The position numbers were made by a program, and so were the translations under genes. A stretch of DNA of 64,000 nt from Trichomonas vaginalis G3 (lineage: Eukaryota > Parabasalia > Trichomonadida > Trichomonadidae): NCBI RefSeq assembly GCF_026262505.1, contig NC_067207.1, positions 30,968,082-31,032,081 of the forward strand, in the 5' to 3' direction. The notes under the pieces were generated by a model. The model saw nothing but the letters and a program-made list of their open reading frames with translations, did not search any database and was not told where the DNA came from. Shown one piece after another: positions 1 through 8,618 of the stretch (the stretch's first letter is position 1; each line of letters opens with the position of its first letter).

Positions 1-1
1 A

Positions 2-55
2 GACGTTATTAAAATATTTGACGACCACAACATTTCATTAAAGTTTATTTGCTAA
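2..55 (+). CDS. 3' end of Polinton 199-aa protein gene (partial, copy A)
   Basis: The last 17 codons and a TAA stop of a gene whose 5' part lies left of the window. The residues match the C-terminus of the 199-aa protein encoded at 58862-59461 on the other strand of copy B2, which identifies it. The gene ends here at ..FIC, whereas B2 has one extra T and reads a few residues further. The next gene starts 6 bp downstream. Function unknown; see the full copy. Confidence 0.75.
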   Translation, partial: DVIKIFDDHNISLKFIC

Positions 56-61
56 GTAAAA

Positions 62-340
62 ATGTCAAAACTTCTTGAAAGATGTTTGAAGAAAAATAAT
101 ATAGACTTTATTTCATGTAAAGGACTTTACACACTTTTGAACGATATGAAAGACCCTGTTTTGTTTGTTCGTGTAGACAAAGGAAAGTTCTATGTCTTTA
201 CAAAATATTTGAACTTCTTAGACAGAGAACTTCAAGAAACGCCATGTGAAAGTTTAGATGAAGTTCTTCTCCACTTTCAGAAAAAACTTTTAAATATATA
301 TAAATGGCAAAGATATAATGGTTTATACTATTACGACTAA
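62..340 (+). CDS. Polinton hypothetical protein, 92 aa (copy A)
   Basis: I do not recognise this protein. It is a 92-aa lysine-rich, soluble-looking product with an ATG six bases after the previous stop, so it sits in a compact gene series. It has no membrane segment and no obvious motif, and the C-terminus is tyrosine-rich (GLYYYD). In copy B2 the corresponding site (about 58,860-58,880) keeps only the two flanks, and the roughly 250-bp body is deleted. It is therefore either dispensable or one of the lesions of B2. Confidence 0.6.
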   Translation: MSKLLERCLKKNNIDFISCKGLYTLLNDMKDPVLFVRVDKGKFYVFTKYLNFLDRELQETPCESLDEVLLHFQKKLLNIYKWQRYNGLYYYD

Positions 341-419
341 AAACCCTGAGTCATATAATTCTATAACAACAAACTTACAAAGTCCTCAAGGACGGTATTG
401 TAAACTAACCTTAAACACA

Positions 420-1089
420 ATGACGACTAAAGCCTGTTTGCTTTTTGACACCAGAAGACTTTATTGTTGTGAATGGTAAAAAATACTCCTTTGAAGATAC
501 TTACTCAGATATACCACCAACAGGTTTTGTTGACTTATTTAATACTTTAAGTACGGGTGTAACATGTGCTGCAACTAGAGCAGGTTTCATTATGTTTGGA
601 TGTCCGACTGAGTTTACTATAAACGATATGAGCTATAATACAAAACTTATTTCTGGTTTTTACTACCAACAGTTTCCTATAACAGGAAAAGGTGTCATAC
701 AAGGAATGTCTATTCCATTGACATTAAGCACACCAATCTTATATATTGTTTCAAACTTAGGTTCAAAGTGTTATTCGAATGTCGACAGAAACTATTATGA
801 CCAAAAGATACTTATGCGTATAAACAATACTTTCTCTGCTAGTTTGCCTATTGTTCATTCGAATGCAGAATTTTCAACCTTAGTGAACTCAAACACTTTG
901 GCAAGTATAACGTTGACATTAGTTGACGCAAACTTTGTTCCTGTAAAACTTTTATGTCCTATGTATTTGTCAATGACGGCAGAAAGTTTCGAATTGGAAG
1001 ATGCAACTGGTGAAAGTATTGTATTACAAGAACAACTTCAACAACAAATAGCTCAAGAACAACAAATGCAACAACAAAGTCAAGAATAA
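420..1089 (+). pseudogene. Minor capsid (penton) protein candidate, frameshifted at N-terminus (copy A)
   Basis: About 214 residues of this reading frame match the intact 226-aa protein of copy B2 (58078-58758). The equivalent ATG is at 420, but two bases are missing between about 430 and 446, so the ATG is out of frame with the body of the gene. The open frame from 445 begins only with TTG. The protein is rich in beta-strand-like segments, including ITLTLVDANFVPVKLL near the C-terminus, and ends in a glutamine-rich tail. Size and strand pattern fit the single-jelly-roll minor capsid protein of Polintons, but this is an inference from composition. It precedes the helicase gene by 30 bp. Confidence 0.55.
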
Positions 1090-1118
1090 AAAAAAATATT
1101 TTTTTTATTTTTATAAAA

Positions 1119-2353
1119 ATGTACAGAATAGATGTTTCAGATTTTTATGACTTCCAAGCATTCAGAAATATGTGTCCATTTAGAGACTATAACAAAGCAG
1201 TCGAGAATTTGAAACGTTTAGTCATTTATGTCGACTCTGCCCCAGAATGTTATGTTATGAAAGAATGGGATGTAGTCTTTAACAAACCAAGAGCAACAAT
1301 AGTTTCAGAACAAGAATGTAGACAGAAACTTAAGAAAATAAAAGTTGTACAAGTTGGCATGAAGATGTTAGATGCTTGGGATATCTTATTGTCAAAGTTA
1401 GAAGATTTTTCAGTTCGTGGTATAAAGTTCTATACACCTTCTCCAAACTTCTATTCTATCTTCACTGGATATAAATATGAACAAGTAGAATGGAAAGAAA
1501 ATATTATAGAAGCTTGGTTAGACCATGTCAAAGAAATTATATGCAATGGAAACGAAAGAGTCTATGAGTATATCTTATGTTGGTTTGCAAATATCTTACA
1601 ACATCCAAGTGCTAAAAATGAAACTGCTCTCATTATAATTGGAAAACAAGGAACTGGTAAGAACACATTCTTTACAGATATTTTATGCAAACTGTTAGAA
1701 GGTTATTCGAACCCTAATATGACAAACTTAGAAAACATCTGCGGTAAATTTAACTCTTCAATTGAGAATATGAAACTTATAGTTTGCAATGAACTTCAAA
1801 GTATAGATACAACAAAAGTTTAAACTCAGATGCTTTGAAGAGTCTTATAACAGATAAAGTTGGAGTTGTTGAAAGAAAGTATAAAGACCAAAGAGTTTGT
1901 GAAAATGTTGCAAACTTCATTATGGTTTCAAACAATGCTGTTCCGATGAAGTTAGAAAGTTCTGACAGAAGATATGTAGTTGTCAGAACGTCAGAAGCTC
2001 ATATGCAAGATACAGAATATTTTGACGACTTAGCAGAAACTTTGACATCTGACTTTTACAACCACTTGTTCTCATATTTTATGACATTAGATATTTCTAA
2101 GTTCAATCCAAGACAAATTCCACATACCGAAGAGAGACAAACATTGTTAGAAGCAAACAAGAGTGTTTATGAACTGTTCATAGATGAAACTGACTTTGTG
2201 TCATTAGATGAAAGGTCATTGTACGATTCGTATAAACAATATTGTCAAGAATATGGTTATATGACAGCTTCTAAACGAACATTCTTGGCAAATGTCAAAA
2301 GTCTTTTAGATGTTCAGAATGGTGTATATACAAAGAAAAATTTTTATGAGTAA
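1119..2353 (+). pseudogene. SF3-type (D5-like) helicase/ATPase, frameshifted (copy A)
   Basis: Two frames, 1119-1823 and 1835-2353, together cover the 411-aa protein that is intact in copy B2 (56812-58047). A one-base deletion near 1820 in a T run gives a premature TAA. The first frame carries the Walker A motif GKQGTGKNTF at about residues 175-184 and the Walker B-like KLIVCNEL. The second frame holds the NFIMVSNN segment that fits SF3 motif C. This is the replicative helicase type seen in poxvirus D5 relatives. The start follows the TTTTTATAAAAATG promoter-like motif. Confidence 0.85.
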
Positions 2354-2390
2354 ATTTTAAAAAAAATATTTTTTTATCCGATAGAAAAAG

Positions 2391-2810
2391 ATGGCAAAAT
2401 TCATCTCAGTAAATAAGTACATGTCAGGACTTAAAGAAGAACTAGACCCATTCACATATTTGAATGTTTACTTCTACCATTTTGAAAAGTCTTCATTCAG
2501 CAAAGTTTGGAACATCGAACCAGTTAAGTTTGCTATTGTGACTAAAAATGGTGCGAAATTTGAAGACTTAGACATAGAAGGTTTGTTAGCAGTCAAAGAA
2601 AGTTTTGACAGAAGGTTTTCAAACCTTAAAGAAGGCAAAGCATACAAACTTGTTATACCTTATGAACCAAAGAAGACAGACGACTATGAATATTATGAGT
2701 CTAAAGTTGTAGAAGTTCAAGGTAAATTGGGTAAAAAGATTTTAGAGTCTAAGCCAGTGTTTACTCCTAAAGAGGAAGAGAACATTGACATTGACCCAGA
2801 AATGTTCTAA
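2391..2810 (+). CDS. Small acidic-tailed protein, possible ssDNA-binding protein (copy A)
   Basis: A 139-aa protein starting MAKFISVNKYMSG, 37 bp after the helicase. It has a mixed charged body with short alternating hydrophobic segments (YKLVIPYE, KVVEVQGKL) that suggest a small beta-barrel. It ends EEENIDIDPEMF, an acidic tail closing with phenylalanine. Such a tail is characteristic of bacterial and phage SSB proteins, where it docks replication partners. The position beside the helicase fits. The fold is inferred; I see no family signature in the body. The start is preceded by TTTTTATCCGATAG. Confidence 0.55.
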   Translation: MAKFISVNKYMSGLKEELDPFTYLNVYFYHFEKSSFSKVWNIEPVKFAIVTKNGAKFEDLDIEGLLAVKESFDRRFSNLKEGKAYKLVIPYEPKKTDDYEYYESKVVEVQGKLGKKILESKPVFTPKEEENIDIDPEMF

Positions 2811-2826
2811 AAATAAAATTTTATTT

Positions 2827-3279
2827 TTACATGTCAAATTTCTTTTTCTCTGGAACTGGTTCAGGTTCTTTCTTCTCTTCTTCTACTTTCTTTTCTTTCT
2901 TTTCTTTCTTCTTCTTTTCTGGTGGAGTTATGTCAAATTTGGCGCAACCATATTTATGTAAAAGTTCTTTGTCCTTTAATAGCTCTTCTATTCTGTTTTC
3001 TATTTCATCTTCAAGAACAGCGCATGTGTCTTCTTTGCATTCTAAGAACTTTTGTTGGACTTCATCTTTCCAATCGGCGTCATCTCTGTCAACAAGTCTG
3101 TCATTGACAAATTTTAAGACTGCTCTTTGTAATGTTTTATGGTTCTTGTCATATTCCCAGAAACAGAACTTTAGAACAAATTCACCTTTCTTGTTTACAC
3201 TATGTAAGATTTTATGGTCGACAGATGTTTTGCTGTCAAAAAGCTTGTCTCGAATATAGATAGCGAAATCGCTAGACAT
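2827..3279 (-). CDS. Polinton hypothetical protein with K/E-rich tail, 150 aa (copy A)
   Basis: Unrecognised. The N-terminal 115 residues look globular (MSSDFAIYIRDKLF.., a Cys-containing middle and an acidic helix), followed by a lysine/glutamate block (about residues 122-145) and a short end KKKFDM. It is transcribed divergently from the ATPase gene, with only 36 bp between the two ATGs. Both starts carry promoter-like T-rich motifs there, so the pair probably shares a bidirectional promoter. The orthologue in B2 (55885-56338) is frameshifted after about 17 codons. Confidence 0.65.
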   Translation of the reverse strand: MSSDFAIYIRDKLFDSKTSVDHKILHSVNKKGEFVLKFCFWEYDKNHKTLQRAVLKFVNDRLVDRDDADWKDEVQQKFLECKEDTCAVLEDEIENRIEELLKDKELLHKYGCAKFDITPPEKKKKEKKEKKVEEEKKEPEPVPEKKKFDM

Positions 3280-3315
3280 TTTCTAAAAGATAAAAATTTT
3301 AATTTTTCTAAAAAT

Positions 3316-4188
3316 ATGTTAGAAAAAAAGTTTGCTGACATTGACAAGAAATTTGAGAATGTTTTAAACAAGAACAAGAGGAAGTTAGAAAATGCTCAGA
3401 TAAAACCTATACATGAAAAGTTCTTATTTGCTCAGAATGGTATAACAGGTCTAATTGCACCACCTGGGTCGGGTAAGACTTTCACTTATCTTAAAATGGC
3501 TGCACAACAACAAGAACTAGATGAGAAGAACCCATTCTATGAGTTAGTTGTTATTTGTTCGACTTCTGGTCAATTTGACCAAACCGTCAATTCGTTCAAA
3601 GATATTATAAAGAAGTCTAAGTTAGTATGTATAAAAGACTCTGAGTTGTTAGATTGGATAAAGAAGTACCAAAGAAGAGTTTTGAAGTATAATGCTATAA
3701 ATGAGTATATAAATTCGAAGTTTAAAGACCCAAATGAGGAAATGCAGAGAATATTAGAGAAGAAACACTTCAGAAACAAACAGAAAGAGATAGAATACAT
3801 TTCGAAGAAATTGCAATCTTACGATTGGAAGACTTACCCTCATAGGTGTCTTCTTATCTTAGATGACTTTGCTTCTCATCCTTTGTTAAAGAATAGAGAA
3901 CAAGATATGTGTCGAATTCTTAAGAAGCTCAGACACTTTAACATCTCAGTTGTCATTTGTGTACAGACAGCAAAGAGTTTAAGTAAGGATGTAAAGAGAA
4001 TACTTACTGACATTGTACTTTTCCCCGGATTGTCCGAAGACGATTTCATGGAACTTATGAAAGAGTCCATGGCAGGTAAGTTTGACAGACATGAACTATG
4101 GGAGAAGTACAAAGTCATACAAGACCCTCATACTTCTTTCAGAATTCATATCTACGCGAACAAAGTTCAAATTGTAAAAAGTCAATAA
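3316..4188 (+). CDS. A32-like genome-packaging ATPase (FtsK/HerA superfamily) (copy A)
   Basis: A 290-aa P-loop ATPase of the type that pumps DNA into capsids of Polintons, virophages and large DNA viruses. Walker A is APPGSGKT at about residues 48-55. Walker B is LLILDDF at about 179-185. It is followed by the RHFNIS segment and a Q sensor (VICVQT), the usual A32 order. I chose the ATG at 3316 because upstream in-frame codons overlap the divergent neighbour, and because B2 conserves the same start and spacing. The frame is intact in both copies. Length is typical for Polinton ATPases. Confidence 0.92.
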   Translation: MLEKKFADIDKKFENVLNKNKRKLENAQIKPIHEKFLFAQNGITGLIAPPGSGKTFTYLKMAAQQQELDEKNPFYELVVICSTSGQFDQTVNSFKDIIKKSKLVCIKDSELLDWIKKYQRRVLKYNAINEYINSKFKDPNEEMQRILEKKHFRNKQKEIEYISKKLQSYDWKTYPHRCLLILDDFASHPLLKNREQDMCRILKKLRHFNISVVICVQTAKSLSKDVKRILTDIVLFPGLSEDDFMELMKESMAGKFDRHELWEKYKVIQDPHTSFRIHIYANKVQIVKSQ

Positions 4189-4203
4189 AAATAAATGGTT
4201 CAT

Positions 4204-5151
4204 CTACCCTACTTGTTTGAAGTTGTCAAAATACTCTGTTATTTTTTCTTTCAGTAGCGGTAAGTCTTCTTTGAAGGTAAGTATTGTACAACCTTTCATA
4301 TCATAGTGTGTTTGAGGTAACGTATCTTGAACTATTTGTTTCACATCTTCATTCGGTGTCATTGAAATCGGTAAGTTTTCGCGATAGAACCAATTTCTGT
4401 CAGATTTGTAAATCTTAGCAAGGTCGTAAAAGCTTTTGTTGTTTCTTCTGACTAAATGCAACATAACCATATCTTTATCTTCTTCATTTTCCATCTCTTC
4501 AGTATAAATCATATACTTATAGTTCTTTTCCTTACCTTTTGGTACCGAACGTGGTATTCTTTTCTGAATGCTTTTGTCTTTTGCTTCAAGCTTGTTTTCC
4601 ATCTCTTCACGTTCTTGTCTATGAATTTCGTCAAGAAGTCTGTAAATATACCAAGCATAACGAGGCGAAGCCCACATTGCAACAGCATTTACAAGAAGTC
4701 TATGTACATAATATCCTCTCAAACCGTTTGGCAATTTTTCACGATTTTCATAGAGTTTTGGCGACTGGGGTTTTTTACTTACTCGCTGTTCTTCACTGTT
4801 TTCATAGAGTTTTGGCGACTGGGGTTTTTTACTTACTCGCTGTTCTTCACGATTTTCATAGAGTTTTGGCGACTGCGGTTTTTTACTTACTCGCTGTTCT
4901 TCACTGTTTTCAGAAAAAAGTATGTCTCGCTGTGCTTCGCTCAAAAGTTCTTGTGTGCTTTGGTTCCTAAACCAGTCTTGTGGTTTCTTAGTATCTGGAG
5001 CAAAACATGCTGTCAAAATACTTTGCATTTGGTACATATCGTCTTTGACCGAACGAATGAGACGGAGTTGTTTGTTAAACTGAACCCACTCATATTCTTC
5101 ATTTATAGCTTCATGAACGATAGCAGTTGTTGTGTTCTCTGTTGTTGACAT
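4204..5151 (-). CDS. KilA-N domain protein with internal 18-aa repeats (copy A)
   Basis: A 315-aa protein with a KilA-N-like DNA-binding module. The segment W..NQSTQELL comes early, and after an insertion there is GYYVHRLLVNAVAMWASPRYA, matching the KilA-N core (W.SP.FA pattern). The insertion consists of three copies of an 18-residue repeat (EEQRVSKKPQSPKLYENx), encoded by 54-bp DNA repeats. The same DNA repeat also occurs outside the gene at 5225-5460. The C-terminal half is basic and unassigned. The start at 5151 (MSTTEN) is conserved in B2. It is convergent with the ATPase, with 15 bp between stops. It probably binds DNA; the targets may be the palindromes nearby (inference). Confidence 0.78.
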   Translation of the reverse strand: MSTTENTTTAIVHEAINEEYEWVQFNKQLRLIRSVKDDMYQMQSILTACFAPDTKKPQDWFRNQSTQELLSEAQRDILFSENSEEQRVSKKPQSPKLYENREEQRVSKKPQSPKLYENSEEQRVSKKPQSPKLYENREKLPNGLRGYYVHRLLVNAVAMWASPRYAWYIYRLLDEIHRQEREEMENKLEAKDKSIQKRIPRSVPKGKEKNYKYMIYTEEMENEEDKDMVMLHLVRRNNKSFYDLAKIYKSDRNWFYRENLPISMTPNEDVKQIVQDTLPQTHYDMKGCTILTFKEDLPLLKEKITEYFDNFKQVG

Positions 5152-5224
5152 ATCTGTCTTTACATACAAAATAAAAAAAATATTTTATAAAAAATTAGCG
5201 TTATTTTTTCTATCTTAAGGAAAT

Positions 5225-5460
5225 TCACTGTTTTCATAGAGTTTTGGCGACTACGTTTTTTTACGTACTCGCTGTTCTTCACTGTTTTCATAGAGTTTTG
5301 GCGACTACGTTTTTTTACGTACTCGCTGTTCTTCACTGTTTTCATAGAGTTTTGGCGACTGGGGTTTTTTACGTACTCGCTGTTCTTCACTGTTTTCATA
5401 GAGTTTTGGCGACTGGGGTTTTTTACCTACTCGCTGTTCTTCATGATTTTCGTACGGAAT
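5225..5460. repeat. 54-bp minisatellite copied from the KilA-N coding region
   Basis: About four tandem units containing ATAGAGTTTTGGCGACT and CTCGCTGTTCTTCACTG, the same unit that encodes the 18-aa repeats inside the KilA-N gene at about 4750-4915. Here they lie upstream of that gene, in the spacer before the next KilA-N gene. Units differ by single bases (GGGG versus ACG). The far end runs into a sequence that could encode a short peptide starting MTKFHEFPHML; a 39-aa version with one repeat unit stands at 53231-53350 in B2. Confidence 0.8.
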
Positions 5461-5788
5461 CTCTTCTCTCGGTTTTCCGAGGGAAGCAAGCATATGAGGA
5501 AATTCATGAAATTTGGTCATTTTTCAGCAAAAATAATGTTTAGGTGAAGAGGTGAGATCTCACCTGTTTTCTCACCTGTTTTCTACCCCAGTTATTTTAT
5601 AAGCGTTTTACATGGTAAACGTTATTTTTACATTATGACACGAAGTGAAGGTTTGCACTTCGTCAAATTTTATAAAAAATTAGCGTTATTTTTACATTAT
5701 GACACGAAGTGAAGGTTTGCACTTCGTCAAATTTTATAAAAAATTAGCGTTATTTTCTGACTTTCACAAAAGACCAAAAATAAACGCT
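5461..5788. other. Intergenic mosaic: operator-like palindrome and duplicated 66-bp hairpin unit
   Basis: Holds a GGTGAGATCTCACC palindrome at about 5550 with extra TCACCTG half-sites. Two tandem copies (about 5635-5755) of a unit with the hairpin arms CGAAGTG and CACTTCG follow, each ending in AAAAATTAGCGTTATTTT. I see no gene in this stretch. The hairpin unit recurs in B2 at about 50,415 and 51,290. Confidence 0.7.
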
Positions 5789-6400
5789 TTACATGTATTT
5801 TTCAGCAACTTCGTCAAATAATTTTATAGCTTTATCTATCTCATCTACTTCAAACGTTTCTTTACCTTTTATGGGAGCACCATATATTTTCTCAAACTTT
5901 TCAAGTAGTTCTGTTTCTGCAGCTCTCATATCATTAGCAAACACAACCTTGACTCTATTGACTGTACTGTCATATCTTTGAGTTATATTATATGTTCTTC
6001 CTATCTTATATCTCTTTGTATTGAAGTCCTTCGGTTTCTGAACGATGTAAAGTAAGCCTTCACTGCAACGTTCCGTATCGAATGAACCATATGTTATGAA
6101 GTTATATCCAACAACTGGGTCTAACCATAACAAAACTATTGGTATAAGACTTTTGTCTATAAGATATGCTGCAGTTCCATAGAATCTTACCGATATCATA
6201 AGCTCAGGATTTCTTGTCAAAATTTTCTGAGTTGAAGCATTTCTAACCCAGTCGTGTGTTTTCTTTTCAGATGGAGATATAATGTCTGACAAAGAATATT
6301 TGTTGTATTTCTTTGAGTATCTTACGTTTAAATCACCTATTCTAACCACTTTGGTGTCATTGTCTATCTTTCTAACTGTTTCAAACTCAATGTTTGTCAT
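5789..6400 (-). CDS. KilA-N plus T5orf172 (GIY-YIG-like) protein (copy A)
   Basis: A 203-aa protein. The N-terminal half has a KilA-N-like pattern (KYSLSDIISPS, DWVRNASTQK, and a LIPIVLLWLDP segment in place of the usual W.SP). The C-terminal half matches T5orf172/GIY-YIG relatives: GLLYIVQ, YKIGRT, AAETELLEKF and KGKETFEV in the expected order. This combination is frequent in large DNA viruses and phages. It is likely a DNA-binding protein with a nuclease-fold domain; catalytic activity cannot be judged. I chose MTNIEF at 6400 because B2 starts at the equivalent codon. Intact in both copies. Confidence 0.8.
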   Translation of the reverse strand: MTNIEFETVRKIDNDTKVVRIGDLNVRYSKKYNKYSLSDIISPSEKKTHDWVRNASTQKILTRNPELMISVRFYGTAAYLIDKSLIPIVLLWLDPVVGYNFITYGSFDTERCSEGLLYIVQKPKDFNTKRYKIGRTYNITQRYDSTVNRVKVVFANDMRAAETELLEKFEKIYGAPIKGKETFEVDEIDKAIKLFDEVAEKYM

Positions 6401-6552
6401 TTCTGTTCTTACATACAAAATAAAAAAATAAATAAAAATAAAACTAACTTTATTTTTTATTTCGGGAAAACTCATGAAATTTGGTCATTTTTCAGCAAAA
6501 ATAAAGTTTAGGTGAAGTGGTGCGATCTCACCTGTTTTCTCACCTCTTTTTT

Positions 6553-7488
6553 TCACAAGCGTTTTACATGAATTGTACGATGTATATTTGAAATCCTAAA
6601 CAGTTTTGTAGCTTCTATTTCTTCTTTTAGTACATCGAATGTTTTAACGATGCCGAAAGTTTCTTTATACTTCTTCTTGACGTCAGATAGAAGGAAATCG
6701 TCAGCAGTTGGATAGTTTTTGTTCAGAAATGCTAACATGTCCATTTTATCTTCTGCTGGTTTTTCTGCTTCTTTCTTTAAGTCTACATAGTCGTTTCTCA
6801 TACGTTCTATCTCTTTGACGGAGTAGTTATATTTCCTCATTGCTGCTTTACATTTAGAACATTGCGGGTTCATTTTTGCGTTATATTCTGAAACCTTACC
6901 AGCTAAAACAACTAAAGCGTCAATGGTTTCCTTTAAATCTGAAGCAGTTGGTTTTATCTGTTCATTCCATACTTTGCCTCTTCTATCTTTATCTCTTATC
7001 TGCCATACACATTCAGCAACTAACGAAACAAAGTTGTCGTAGGTCTTAAATTCTTCAGATTTATATATGTCAGAAACATTCTTATATACCATGTCGCAAT
7101 CTTTGTCCATAACCTTATGGTTGCAATGAAATCCTAGAAACTCATAGTTTACCTTTCGTATGAACTTCTTTATTTCTACTGAGTCAGTTGCTTTGACTTC
7201 TATTTCGTCGAATTCAGGAATAGTTAGTTTTTGTTGTTGGATTTCAGGCAATTTGGGCAAATGGTCGATGAGGTCCTGCATTTCATAAAGATACTGTTCA
7301 TTTGTTTCATCTTTCGCACTACAGTCTAAAGTACTTGTTAAAAGTTCTTGCTTTATCTTCTGGATTTCTGTTTCGAAAGTATATGAAGAAGGAATGAAGC
7401 TTTTCATTTCTACTAACATAGATGTTGGATTCATGACTAACGAGTTTGGTGCTGTTGTTTGAATTGTTGTTGTGCCGATTGTTGACAT
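6553..7488 (-). CDS. Polinton hypothetical protein, 311 aa (copy A)
   Basis: Unrecognised. It starts MSTIGTTTIQ with a Thr-rich N-terminus. The body is alpha-helical and charged, with CNHKVMDKDC and a CxxC pair (NPQCSKCKAAM at about residue 210) that could form a metal site. The last third is Lys/Glu-rich and likely coiled coil. The B2 copy (51504-52445, 313 aa) is intact and very similar, which suggests the protein matters. It lies with the two KilA-N genes in the repeat-rich part of the element and is preceded by a hairpin-like AT leader (AAAACTAACTTTATTTT). Confidence 0.65.
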   Translation of the reverse strand: MSTIGTTTIQTTAPNSLVMNPTSMLVEMKSFIPSSYTFETEIQKIKQELLTSTLDCSAKDETNEQYLYEMQDLIDHLPKLPEIQQQKLTIPEFDEIEVKATDSVEIKKFIRKVNYEFLGFHCNHKVMDKDCDMVYKNVSDIYKSEEFKTYDNFVSLVAECVWQIRDKDRRGKVWNEQIKPTASDLKETIDALVVLAGKVSEYNAKMNPQCSKCKAAMRKYNYSVKEIERMRNDYVDLKKEAEKPAEDKMDMLAFLNKNYPTADDFLLSDVKKKYKETFGIVKTFDVLKEEIEATKLFRISNIHRTIHVKRL

Positions 7489-8279
7489 TTTATTTTTTTA
7501 TACAAAATAAAAAAAATAAAAAAAATAAAACTAACTTTATTTTTTATTTCGGGAAAATTCATGAAAATTCAAGAGGTTAGAAAAGAGGGTAGAAGACAGG
7601 TTAGATCTAACCATCTACCCTAAAATATATTTTTGGGTCCTTTACACTCATTACGAAGAAGTCTTGACAAAACATTTACGAAGAAGTCATGAAAATTCAA
7701 GAGGTTAGAAAAGAGGGTAGAAGACAGGTTAGATCTAACCATCTACCCTAAATTATATTTTTGGTGTAAATTTCATGATTTTCGAGAGTTTTAGACCATG
7801 TTAGAAAACAGGTGAAAAAACAGGTGAGATCTCACCTCTTCACCTAAACATTATTTTTGCTGAATTCAGCAACAAACTGAACGAGGTCAGGATGTATGTA
7901 AATACCTTTGAATTCATTCATAACACCCTTAGTAAGCTCATAAAATGCTTGTTTTGAGGTCGAGCCACTTTTGGCTCCACCGTATTCTTTCAACCAAAAC
8001 TCAAGAATTTCCTGCATGAATTTTGTATAAAAAGCAACCGTCGGAATTCAGACTGTTGCTATATTCTTCACAAAACATTTACGCTCATTACGATGAAATC
8101 TTGACAAAACATTTACGAAGAAGTCTTGACAAAACATTTACGAAGAAGTCTTGACAAAACATTTACGAAGAAGTCTTGACAAAACATTTACGAAGAAGTC
8201 TTGACAAAACATTTACGAAGAAGTCATGAAAATTCAAGAGGGTGAAAAAGAGGTGAAAAAACAGGTGAGATCTCACCAT
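7489..8279. repeat. Repeat-rich spacer: palindromic operators and CGTAAATGTTTTGTC-type iterons
   Basis: Contains GGTTAGATCTAACC at about 7603 and 7727 and GGTGAGATCTCACC at about 7823 and 8263. Each is flanked by more copies of its own half-site (AGGTGAG, or GGTTAG with GGGTAG). Between them runs a direct-repeat array at about 8080-8230 with the core GACAAAACATTTACG and a variable 10-bp linker, about six units of roughly 25 bp. Part of the block separates the proline-rich gene from the sequence that forms its 3' continuation in B2. Confidence 0.8.
7862..8060 (-). pseudogene. Detached KilA-N-like 3' piece of the proline-rich protein gene (copy A)
   Basis: Translated on the minus strand this gives EILEFWLKEYGGAKSG.. 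and GIYIHPDLVQFVAEF, matching B2 49874-50040. In B2 it follows the proline-rich sequence directly apart from one frameshift. Here about 220 bp of operator palindromes and iterons lie between the two. The pattern (W, then G.YIHPDL and an A.F stretch) resembles the second half of a KilA-N domain. The resemblance is moderate. Confidence 0.5.
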
Positions 8280-8618
8280 CTACCCTAAAATATATTTTTG
8301 GTCCGGGAACAACTTTCTCTCAATTGGAGCTGTGGCATACTCTTTGCGTAAGCGGTTCAGACCTTCTTCGAACTCTTGGTCTCTCTTCGATTTGGATTGA
8401 GATTGGAATTGCTGGGGTGGAGCTTGCTGGAACATCCAAGGGTTGGGGAAGTAAGGCATAGGCAGAGGAGGGTAGTTCGGGAAGCCTTGTGGTGGGTAGT
8501 AACCTTGAGGTGGAAATTGGTAGAAATTCGGAGGTACTTGCTGGAACTGAGGTGCAGGGGCTGGTGCTTTAGGTTCCTCTGGTTTGGGAATGGACTCGGT
8601 TGGTGGTACGTCGGACAT
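8280..8618 (-). CDS. Proline/glutamine-rich protein, 3'-truncated (copy A)
   Basis: 112 aa from MSDVPPTES. It is rich in Pro, Gln, Tyr and Phe (PPQGYYPPQGFPNYPP type) with a charged C-terminal segment (KRDQEFEEGLNRLRKEY). The sequence then diverges from B2 at ERKL and stops in a spacer palindrome, so the 3' part has been displaced. Base composition is more GC-rich than the neighbours. The upstream reading frame stays open only because the 22-bp repeat array has no stops, so I start at the ATG shared with B2. Possibly a virion or scaffold protein; function unknown. Confidence 0.6.
   Translation of the reverse strand: MSDVPPTESIPKPEEPKAPAPAPQFQQVPPNFYQFPPQGYYPPQGFPNYPPLPMPYFPNPWMFQQAPPQQFQSQSKSKRDQEFEEGLNRLRKEYATAPIERKLFPDQKYILG

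Noticed and set aside
2831..3259. 142-aa plus-strand ORF rich in Ser and Phe
   Set aside because: Antisense of the K/E-rich protein gene; low complexity at the start mirrors the lysine codons.
4456..5148. 230-aa plus-strand ORF opposite the KilA-N gene
   Set aside because: Antisense shadow kept open by AT-rich codons; composition is Phe/Ser/Leu and repeats mirror the 54-bp units.
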